Source: Candidatus Poseidoniaceae archaeon (lineage in GTDB: Archaea > Thermoplasmatota > Poseidoniia > Poseidoniales > Poseidoniaceae). Taken from it: a stretch of 20,372 nucleotides of DNA. Location: contig DUKK01000030.1 of assembly GCA_013329355.1 (NCBI GenBank), positions 1 through 20,372 on the forward strand, given 5' to 3'. Shown piece by piece: positions 14,675-20,372 of this stretch. The position numbers were made by a program, and so were the translations under genes. Within the stretch, counting starts at the first letter, position 1, and each line of letters opens with the position of its first letter. The notes under the pieces were generated by a model, which did not search any database, had not been told where the DNA came from, and saw only the letters and a list, made by a program, of their open reading frames with translations.

Positions 14675-15693
14675 GTTTGGAGGGCTTTAGCCAGCATTGG
14701 CATGCTGACGTCCAAGCGATACTCTATACCTGAGTGTGAACCATCAAACTCATCCCAAAAATGTTTGATACCACTCTCATGTAGTATGTCTATCATCAAT
14801 CGGCTACCATATTGAATGCCATATTGATCCCTACTGCCGCAGTCAACATATAACAAATCCAAAGATTTTAGTGAATTTACATTCCGTTTTATTGAGTTTA
14901 GTGGATCAAAAGCCAGCCAGTTTTGCCACAGTGTTTCGTCAATCATGCATGTTTCAAGGTCGAAAGGTAATCTAATTCCATGAGCATCAGTCAACTCGGT
15001 AATTGAATCATATGATGCCGCCATTGCACAAGTCATCAGCGCATGGAAATCATCACTGCTCAATTTCCCACATTTTTTGACGTAACCCAAGAAACTTTCA
15101 AGGCCGTTTTGTTGGTTTATTTGAGTTGCTGCATTGCTAAAGTCAGAGCGATAGAGCAGGTCAAACCCAACATCACCAGAATGTGATGCAACTGCCTGCC
15201 ACTTTTTTGGGTGTTGGATAGCGTTGTGAATAGCCCCATAACCCCCAGATGATTTGCCAAACAGACCAAATTTCTCGTTGGTTGGGTAGCGTGCGGCAAT
15301 TTCCGGTTTTAGTGACTGATGCAGCCATGTGCTCCACTTCCCCATGATTTCAGAGTCGACGAACTGATTACCACCAAGGGAGGTGAAACAATCTGGTAAG
15401 ACAAGAATCGTCGGAGTCATTTTATTTTCTCGCACCAACCTTTCATGTCTCTGCGGCAGCGTCTCAGCGAAAGCTTTCCAACCTGCTCTAGCCAAACCAG
15501 ATGACGTAAATGGTGCGAGATAAATCAATACTGGTAATTTGAGACCCTGGTCTATCATGCTTAGGCCTAATTTTGGTATGTGGACGATTACTTCCCGAAC
15601 CGTTGGGTCACCAAGACGGTTGGTTAGTAGGTCTGAGTCAATAGCAAACCGATCTAGGCTTCCTTCAATTGGGGAAAAACTATGCTCGGGCAT
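14671..15693 (-). CDS. Esterase-family alpha/beta hydrolase (esterase D / enterochelin esterase-like)
   Basis: The protein matches the putative esterase family that includes S-formylglutathione hydrolase and enterochelin esterase. The nucleophile elbow is GKSSGGYGA with Ser148, preceded by the strand YPTNEKFGLFG. The likely acid is Asp284 or Asp289 in YVDCGSRDQYG, and the His is His320 in DEFDGSHSGIEYR. An early LPVLIYLAPF strand and TILVLPDCFTSLGGNQF fit the fold's oxyanion side. There is no signal peptide, so it should be cytoplasmic. The substrate is unknown. It is the first gene of a two-gene minus-strand unit with purM (ATGA overlap), but nothing suggests a role in purine synthesis. Confidence 0.85.
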   Translation of the reverse strand: MPEHSFSPIEGSLDRFAIDSDLLTNRLGDPTVREVIVHIPKLGLSMIDQGLKLPVLIYLAPFTSSGLARAGWKAFAETLPQRHERLVRENKMTPTILVLPDCFTSLGGNQFVDSEIMGKWSTWLHQSLKPEIAARYPTNEKFGLFGKSSGGYGAIHNAIQHPKKWQAVASHSGDVGFDLLYRSDFSNAATQINQQNGLESFLGYVKKCGKLSSDDFHALMTCAMAASYDSITELTDAHGIRLPFDLETCMIDETLWQNWLAFDPLNSIKRNVNSLKSLDLLYVDCGSRDQYGIQYGSRLMIDILHESGIKHFWDEFDGSHSGIEYRLDVSMPMLAKALQT

Positions 15694-15732
15694 GACCGTG
15701 CTATAATGCCATCACTATTTTGTTCAACGGTT

Positions 15733-15742
15733 GGTATATCTA
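15733..15742 (-). promoter_or_regulatory. Possible TATA box for the hydrolase-purM unit
   Basis: On the minus strand the segment reads TAGATATACC-like, about 44 bp before the ATG at 15693. Archaeal spacing would give a start near 15711 and a leader of about 18 nt. No Shine-Dalgarno site is visible before 15693. This is a pattern match only. Confidence 0.35.
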
Positions 15743-15752
15743 CACCGGACAT

Positions 15753-15762
15753 CATATTTTAA
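15753..15762 (+). promoter_or_regulatory. Possible TATA box for mcm
   Basis: CATATTTTAA is the most AT-rich TATA-like stretch on the plus strand before mcm. It would place transcription start near 15784 and give a leader of roughly 105 nt that contains the ORB-like element and a short hairpin. A second, weaker candidate (ATGATAAACC, about 15833) would place the start after the ORB-like element. Confidence 0.4.
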
Positions 15763-15792
15763 GGCAAAAATGCAAGGCAGACGCCCCGCAAA

Positions 15793-15813
15793 CTCCACCG
15801 GAAACGAAGGGGT
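15793..15813 (+). promoter_or_regulatory. Origin recognition box (ORB)-like element upstream of mcm
   Basis: The segment contains TCCACCGGAAACGAAGGGG followed by T. It has the two parts of archaeal ORB/mini-ORB sites as I recall them: a TCCAnnGGAAAC dyad and, right after it, a G-string (GAAGGGG). Orc1/Cdc6 proteins bind such sites at archaeal origins. A degenerate copy of the dyad part, CTACACCGGACATC at 15740-15753 (10 of 14 bases identical), lies 53 bp upstream without a G-string. Only one good copy was found by eye, while mapped origins usually have several, so a regulatory site for mcm is as likely as an origin. Confidence 0.6.
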
Positions 15814-15846
15814 ATGAGGAATCGACAGAAGTAATGATAAACCGGC

Positions 15847-15869
15847 GCTAGATAGTTTGGCAGTCTAGC
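15847..15869 (+). promoter_or_regulatory. Short inverted repeat in the mcm leader
   Basis: GCTAGA and TCTAGC can pair as a 6-bp stem around an 11-nt loop. It ends 12 nt before GGTGA (15881-15885), the Shine-Dalgarno site for the mcm ATG at 15891. It could be a leader hairpin or an operator half-site pair; the stem is short and chance is possible. Confidence 0.3.
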
Positions 15870-15890
15870 ACGTAGGAGTTGGTGAGGGTA

Positions 15891-18020
15891 ATGCTACAGG
15901 AGTTTGATTTAGCAGCCAGATGGACTTCAATGATTCAAGATTTATATGCTGAAGCGGTTCATAATCTTGCACAAAAATGGCCAGACGAGCAATCCCTTGA
16001 AGTTTCATATCGGATAATTGAGGGGTTTGATGACGAATTCGCGCAAAACATCATCGCTCATCCAGACTTACATTTTCAAGCAGCGAATCAAGCACTACGC
16101 CAGTTTCTTCAAGACGAAGGCTACAGCTCAATGTATCCCTTTGTAAGAATCGTCCATCTGCCGAGCGATCAAATCCGCACTGTCTCTCAATTAAGGGCCG
16201 ATGATATCGGCATGTGTTTGGCGATTGACGCAATTGCAACAAAAATTTCAGGCGTGCGGCCAAGAATCTATTCAGCTTCATTTTCGTGCTCATCATGTGG
16301 CCATATTACGGAAGTGAAACAGCCTAATGAACAAGAATTGATTGAGCCGATAGAGTGCTCACAAATCGATGGCGGTTGCGGCAGACAGAAACGTCAAACT
16401 AGATTTGTCTTACAAGAAGATGAATCGATTTTAATTAACTCCCAATTTATTGAACTCCAAGAATCACCAGAGCAGCTGAAAGGCGGGATTCAGCCGGAAC
16501 GGATAATCTGTATTGGAGAGCATGATATTGCTGGTAAATTGAATCCAGGTGACAGGGTAAAGGCAAACGGCGTGTTATTCATCCGATCCCAAAGAAAGGG
16601 CGGCAAGGACACACCGGTGTTCGATATTTTCCTGCGAATTCATTCATTAGAACGACAAAACGTGCCATTAGAAGAGATTTTGATTACTGAAGACGAGGAG
16701 TTGGAAATCAAAGAATTAGCCAGCCGCTCGGACATCTATGATCTGTTTAGCAGTAGTATCGCTCCGTCAATTTTTGGGATGGCGAGAGTCAAGGAATCTC
16801 TGATGCTCCAGCTGTTTGGCGGGGTTGCGAGGTTGAACCCGGATGGGACCAGAAATCGGGGAGACATACACATATTGCTGATGGGTGATCCCGGGGTCGC
16901 GAAATCACAATTACTCGATTACATGTCAAAGATTTCGCCTCGCGGCCAGTTTACCTCAGGCCAGTCTGCTTCTGCTGCCGGACTTACAGCCGCAGCCGTG
17001 CAGGATTCAGCTGCCGATGGACGCTGGACCTTAGAAGCCGGTGCATTGGTATTGGCAGACCTAGGCCTAGCAGCAATCGATGAGTTTGACAAGATGAATG
17101 AAGGGGATCGTTCCTCTATGCATGAGGCAATGGAACAACAAACAATTTCATTATCCAAAGCGGGAATAAATGCTAGTCTCAGAACAAGGTGTGCAGTATT
17201 AGCTGCTGCTAATCCAAAGAATGGACGTTTCGAACCGGTATCTGATACACCATTCACCGCACAAATCAATTTAGCGCCACCGCTAATATCTCGATTCGAT
17301 ATAATCTGGCTGTTGACTGATAATGCAGAACAAGATCGTGATGCAAAAATTGCTCAGCATATAATCAATAATCGGCTCCTTGGGACCAGTGAATTACTGG
17401 TCAATCAAGGCAGTGCACCAGACCCGGCAAGAAGGCTATCATCAACGACGCAAAAATCGCAGGATGGTGATGAGATTCTGACCAAGGAATTGATACGGAA
17501 GTATATCGCTTATTCAAAGCGAAGCATTCACCCGAAACTCGATGAAGAAGCGCGTAATAGGATTGTTACATTTTATGTTGATACTAGAAAAAAGGGTGGG
17601 GAATACTCAGATAGCGTCTCCATTACCGCACGTTCGTTAGAGGCCGTAGCGCGCATGGCTGAAGCGAGTGCACGTATACGATTATCAGATATTGCCAATT
17701 TAGAGGATGTTGAACGCGCGATACGCTTAACCAGAACTTGGCGCAACGAGTTGATGGGCGAAAACTTCGATATGACGACCATCGAGTCAGGTAGAAAGGC
17801 TTCGGCAAGGAATCATGAAAGGCTGTTAATTGACACAATACGCGACCTAGAATCAAGGTCAAATGAAAGAATAAAGTATGCTAACAGAATTGATATTTAC
17901 AACGAAATGCAAAATAACGATGTTGATCGAAGTAAGGTCGACAATATGATTGAGAAGATGGTAAGAGATGGAACGTTGATGCTACCGAAAGGCTATGACA
18001 CCATCCAAACGCTAAGATAG
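15891..18020 (+). CDS. mcm: Replicative DNA helicase MCM
   Basis: MCM forms the hexameric ring that unwinds DNA at archaeal forks, moving 3' to 5' with ATP. The N-terminal DNA-binding half contains a zinc site: CSSC, then a Cys pair in IECSQIDGGCG. The AAA+ half has Walker A GDPGVAKS (332-339, with Lys338), Walker B IDEFDKM with Asp397-Glu398, sensor 1 AAANPKNGRF, and the arginine finger SRFD at Arg468. A winged-helix-like C-terminus ends the protein. Length of 709 residues is normal. I chose ATG 15891 because GGTGA lies five bases upstream; the frame can be extended to a TTG at 15879, which is less likely. The ORB-like element 78 bp before the start suggests control by, or loading with, Orc1/Cdc6. 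gatE follows after 40 bp. Confidence 0.97.
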   Translation: MLQEFDLAARWTSMIQDLYAEAVHNLAQKWPDEQSLEVSYRIIEGFDDEFAQNIIAHPDLHFQAANQALRQFLQDEGYSSMYPFVRIVHLPSDQIRTVSQLRADDIGMCLAIDAIATKISGVRPRIYSASFSCSSCGHITEVKQPNEQELIEPIECSQIDGGCGRQKRQTRFVLQEDESILINSQFIELQESPEQLKGGIQPERIICIGEHDIAGKLNPGDRVKANGVLFIRSQRKGGKDTPVFDIFLRIHSLERQNVPLEEILITEDEELEIKELASRSDIYDLFSSSIAPSIFGMARVKESLMLQLFGGVARLNPDGTRNRGDIHILLMGDPGVAKSQLLDYMSKISPRGQFTSGQSASAAGLTAAAVQDSAADGRWTLEAGALVLADLGLAAIDEFDKMNEGDRSSMHEAMEQQTISLSKAGINASLRTRCAVLAAANPKNGRFEPVSDTPFTAQINLAPPLISRFDIIWLLTDNAEQDRDAKIAQHIINNRLLGTSELLVNQGSAPDPARRLSSTTQKSQDGDEILTKELIRKYIAYSKRSIHPKLDEEARNRIVTFYVDTRKKGGEYSDSVSITARSLEAVARMAEASARIRLSDIANLEDVERAIRLTRTWRNELMGENFDMTTIESGRKASARNHERLLIDTIRDLESRSNERIKYANRIDIYNEMQNNDVDRSKVDNMIEKMVRDGTLMLPKGYDTIQTLR

Positions 18021-18060
18021 TAATCGTTGGAATCTTGAATAATGAACTCTTGGGGTTGTT

Positions 18061-20091
18061 ATGGCGGAGTCTAACTACCCTGAACCATCAGGTGATGTTA
18101 GTGATGTTGGGAGCCTCAACCCGGGCCAGCTCGGGTTCATGTGTGGTATTGAAGTTCACCAACAATTAGCAACCGGAAAATTACATTCTCGTCAATCCGG
18201 TGATTTGTTTGACGTTACTATGGATACTCTACCAGACGATTGGCCAAGATTCTCTCGGAGGTTGAGAGCTGCCCGGGGCGAGGGCGGTAAAGTTGACATC
18301 GCCGCCCGGTTTGAAACTAAGCGCAATCGCTCATTTGAGTATGTCCAGTCACCAAATTCTGGCTTGATTGAGTTAGATGATCAACCACCACTGGCCCATG
18401 ATACTAACGCTCTTGATATCGCATTGACGGCTTCGGCATTGCTCAATGCAAAACCAGTATCTCTGCTACAAACTATGCGAAAAACAGTCGTTGACGGCTC
18501 AAATACTAGCGGTTTTCAACGAACTACATTGATATCGACTGGTGGGACATTGGAAACTACAATCGGTCCTGTTGGCATTTCAGTTTTATGTCTAGAAGAG
18601 GATAGTGCAAGGAAATTAGATGCTGTTACTACGGCTAACGGCGAGAAGGTAATTTACAATCTTGACAGACTAGGCTTACCGCTGATTGAAATTGCCACAG
18701 AACCGGATGTCAAAACTCCTGAACATGCCAAGGAAACCTCAATTGCCTTAGGCAGAACACTGCGTCAGACTCGTCGTGTGAGACGTGGTTTGGGGAGCAT
18801 CAGACAGGATCTCAATGTATCGATCGCCTGCGGCGATAGAATAGAAATCAAGGGTTGTCAAGATCTAAACTGGATACCGCGGATTATTAAGTTGGAAATG
18901 GCTAGGCAATTGCATTTCTATCGCTTGGCAAATGAGTTGAGAGCGGAGTTCAATCTGCCTCCCTTATCTAGCGACCGCCGTGAAGACGATGCTGATGTCG
19001 AATTCGAAGTGGCCGAAAGGGTTGCAGCAAAGCTGCCACTAAAATTCGTCGATGTGACAAATCATTTTGCAGATTGTAAATCTAAAATGGTGGAAAATGG
19101 ACTAGCAGAATCTCATACAATGTTGGGCCTTCCATTGCCAAATTTAGCTGGTAAGATTGGCACCAAACAATTAGACTCAGACGGTGCTCAGTTGCCAAGA
19201 CTTGGAAGAGAGTTGGCTGGCGCGGCTAAGTTAGCCGGCGTGAGGGGAGTGTTCCATTCAGATGAGCTACCGGCATACGGTATAACTCAGACCCATGTTA
19301 TGAGGGTCAGAGAGCAACTCGGTTTAACCGATAGTGATGGCTTTGTGTTATGTCTGGCACCAAAATGGCAAGCAGAGTTAGCACTTGAAAGCGTTCTATT
19401 CCGCGCCCGAAACGCTTGGCATAGGGTGCCGCAAGAAGTTCGTAACGTTGTGATTCGTAAGGGGGCGCCCGAAGATGGTACTACAACTCCTATGAGGCCA
19501 TTACCGGGCGGTGCTCGTATGTACCCAGAAACAGATATTCCCCCTCGAGTGATTGACGAGGACAAATGGCAGTCGGTTATCGACAATCTTCCGATGACGG
19601 ATGCTCAGCGACAAGCAAGGATGGACAACTATGATGTTTCAGCAGATCAGAAGGAGCAAATTTTAGCCAAGGAACTGGACGACCAGTTTGTTGAATTTCA
19701 TCACAATTTACCAGCCAAGGCTTGGGCCACTGTATTACTAGAAAACGATGCTGTTGACCCCCGTTTATCCAGCCGTGTACTCGCCGCAAAAGAACAGGGT
19801 GAGATAACTCGTGAAGCGATTAATCAAGTGATTACTCACTTCTCTAATCGCCTGCCGCAATTTGAGGAAATCACTGCATATGCTAAACAAGCAGGTCTTA
19901 AACCAGCCGATGAGTCAGACCTCGTTGGAATCATTGAATCAGTTGTCGCTGAGCGTTTGGATTTTGTGAGGGAACGAGGTTTTGGTGCAATTGGACCACT
20001 GATGGGTATTGTGATGCAACAAGCCGGTGCTGCCGATGGAAAGGTAGTAAGCGCGTTACTAAAACAAACAATTAATGATGCAATCAAGTGA
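18061..20091 (+). CDS. gatE: Glutamyl-tRNA(Gln) amidotransferase subunit E
   Basis: GatE is the kinase and transamidase subunit of the archaea-only GatDE complex, which converts Glu-tRNA(Gln) to Gln-tRNA(Gln); GatD, which releases ammonia from glutamine, is not in this window. The catalytic GatB/E core starts at GIEVHQQL (29-36), includes YVQSPNSGLIELDD and the QTMRKTVVDGSNTSGFQRT segment, and continues to LIEIATEPD and SIRQDLNVSI. The middle (about 330-480) is the GAD domain that distinguishes GatE from GatB. The last 150 residues are the helical and YqeY-like tRNA-binding tail. The 676-residue length is typical, with about 18 extra residues at the front. No clear Shine-Dalgarno site; it probably shares a transcript with mcm. 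Confidence 0.96.
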   Translation: MAESNYPEPSGDVSDVGSLNPGQLGFMCGIEVHQQLATGKLHSRQSGDLFDVTMDTLPDDWPRFSRRLRAARGEGGKVDIAARFETKRNRSFEYVQSPNSGLIELDDQPPLAHDTNALDIALTASALLNAKPVSLLQTMRKTVVDGSNTSGFQRTTLISTGGTLETTIGPVGISVLCLEEDSARKLDAVTTANGEKVIYNLDRLGLPLIEIATEPDVKTPEHAKETSIALGRTLRQTRRVRRGLGSIRQDLNVSIACGDRIEIKGCQDLNWIPRIIKLEMARQLHFYRLANELRAEFNLPPLSSDRREDDADVEFEVAERVAAKLPLKFVDVTNHFADCKSKMVENGLAESHTMLGLPLPNLAGKIGTKQLDSDGAQLPRLGRELAGAAKLAGVRGVFHSDELPAYGITQTHVMRVREQLGLTDSDGFVLCLAPKWQAELALESVLFRARNAWHRVPQEVRNVVIRKGAPEDGTTTPMRPLPGGARMYPETDIPPRVIDEDKWQSVIDNLPMTDAQRQARMDNYDVSADQKEQILAKELDDQFVEFHHNLPAKAWATVLLENDAVDPRLSSRVLAAKEQGEITREAINQVITHFSNRLPQFEEITAYAKQAGLKPADESDLVGIIESVVAERLDFVRERGFGAIGPLMGIVMQQAGAADGKVVSALLKQTINDAIK

Positions 20092-20096
20092 ATAAA

Positions 20097-20372
20097 ATGC
20101 GTAAAAATCTGATACTGGTGGCTCTGTTAGCCATCATTCTCCTGCCTGTTAATCAAGCAGAAATTACCTCTGACGTTGAAGATGAAGTATTATCGTTTCA
20201 ATGGAACATAGATTTTGGGGAGGTCTACGTGTCAACCAAACCTCTTGCCACCACTGAAAATATCTATGTCAGAACCTCCTCCTCAAGTTTGACTCAAGGG
20301 GTAGCATCTGTTTATTCGGTTTCATATGATGGCGTGGAAAACTGGCGGGTTCAGAATAGTAATTCAACCATG
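20097..20372 (+). CDS. Secreted protein, probably PQQ-like beta-propeller (3' end outside window)
   Basis: The frame runs for 92 codons to the window edge with no stop. Residues 1-21 form a clear signal peptide: MRKN, then the hydrophobic core LILVALLAIILLPV, then a likely cut after NQA. The mature part shows WNIDFGEVYVSTKPLATTENIYV and, about 35 residues later, VYSVSYDGVENWRVQN. This pattern of strand pairs ending in a W before a short loop resembles PQQ-type propeller repeats, which are common in secreted proteins of marine Thermoplasmatota. With only 92 residues visible, the fold is tentative and no function can be given. The ATG at 20097 follows a GTG at 20088 in the same frame that overlaps the gatE stop, so the true start could be either. 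Confidence 0.6.
   Translation, partial: MRKNLILVALLAIILLPVNQAEITSDVEDEVLSFQWNIDFGEVYVSTKPLATTENIYVRTSSSSLTQGVASVYSVSYDGVENWRVQNSNSTM

Noticed and set aside
15845..15885. tRNA-like piece (TAGTTTGGCAGTCTAGC resembles a D arm)
   Set aside because: No T arm, anticodon arm or acceptor stem can be drawn in the surrounding sequence.
15879..15890. Upstream TTG start for mcm
   Set aside because: GGTGA at 15881-15885 is spaced correctly for the ATG at 15891 and would be inside the reading frame if TTG were used.
1..20372. CRISPR arrays, insertion sequences, integrases or phage genes
   Set aside because: No regularly spaced repeats, no transposase or integrase motifs, and nearly the entire window is filled with housekeeping genes.

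Overview
The window looks like a piece of a chromosome from a marine planktonic euryarchaeote of the Thermoplasmatota, most likely Marine Group II (Poseidoniales) or a close relative. The archaeal call is firm: it carries the large subunit of DNA polymerase D, a single MCM helicase, the archaea-specific tRNA amidotransferase subunit GatE, and the archaeal gene order uS13-uS4-uS11-Rpo3. The group-level call is an inference from large secreted proteins typical of that lineage (a PPC/CARDB/calcium-repeat surface protein at the left edge, the start of a secreted beta-propeller-like protein at the right edge), moderate base composition and very tight gene packing. I saw no mobile element, CRISPR array, rRNA or tRNA.

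Layout, left to right. (1) 2-1717: 3' part of a membrane-anchored surface protein. (2) 1760-3219: a cyclophilin and an isoaspartyl peptidase/asparaginase 5 bp apart, plausibly a protein-maintenance pair. (3) 3254-4846: a class II fumarase carrying an N-terminal ribbon-helix-helix DNA-binding domain, preceded directly by two abutting perfect palindromes. (4) 4847-8902, minus strand: DNA polymerase D large subunit, whose stop codon touches the fumarase stop. (5) 9047-10938: pyrE and a THUMP-like-domain methyltransferase, overlapping by 4 bp. (6) 11056-13508: uS13, uS4, uS11 and RNA polymerase subunit Rpo3, behind a recognisable TATA box and Shine-Dalgarno site. (7) 13511-15693, minus strand: an esterase-family hydrolase and purM, coupled by an ATGA overlap. 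(8) 15694-15890: a divergent intergenic region containing an origin-recognition-box (ORB)-like element just before mcm. (9) 15891-20091: mcm and gatE. (10) 20097 onward: the start of a secreted protein, cut by the window edge.

Most of the content is core information processing (replication, transcription, translation) with nucleotide synthesis (pyrE, purM) interleaved. Two observations stand out. The RHH-fumarase fusion with palindromes at its promoter looks like an autoregulated trigger enzyme, similar in logic to bacterial PutA. The ORB-like element in the mcm leader suggests that Orc1/Cdc6 binds there, either to control mcm or as part of an origin. Both are inferences from sequence pattern; the domain calls themselves are strong. 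All intergenic gaps are below 200 bp, so no long empty stretch exists.
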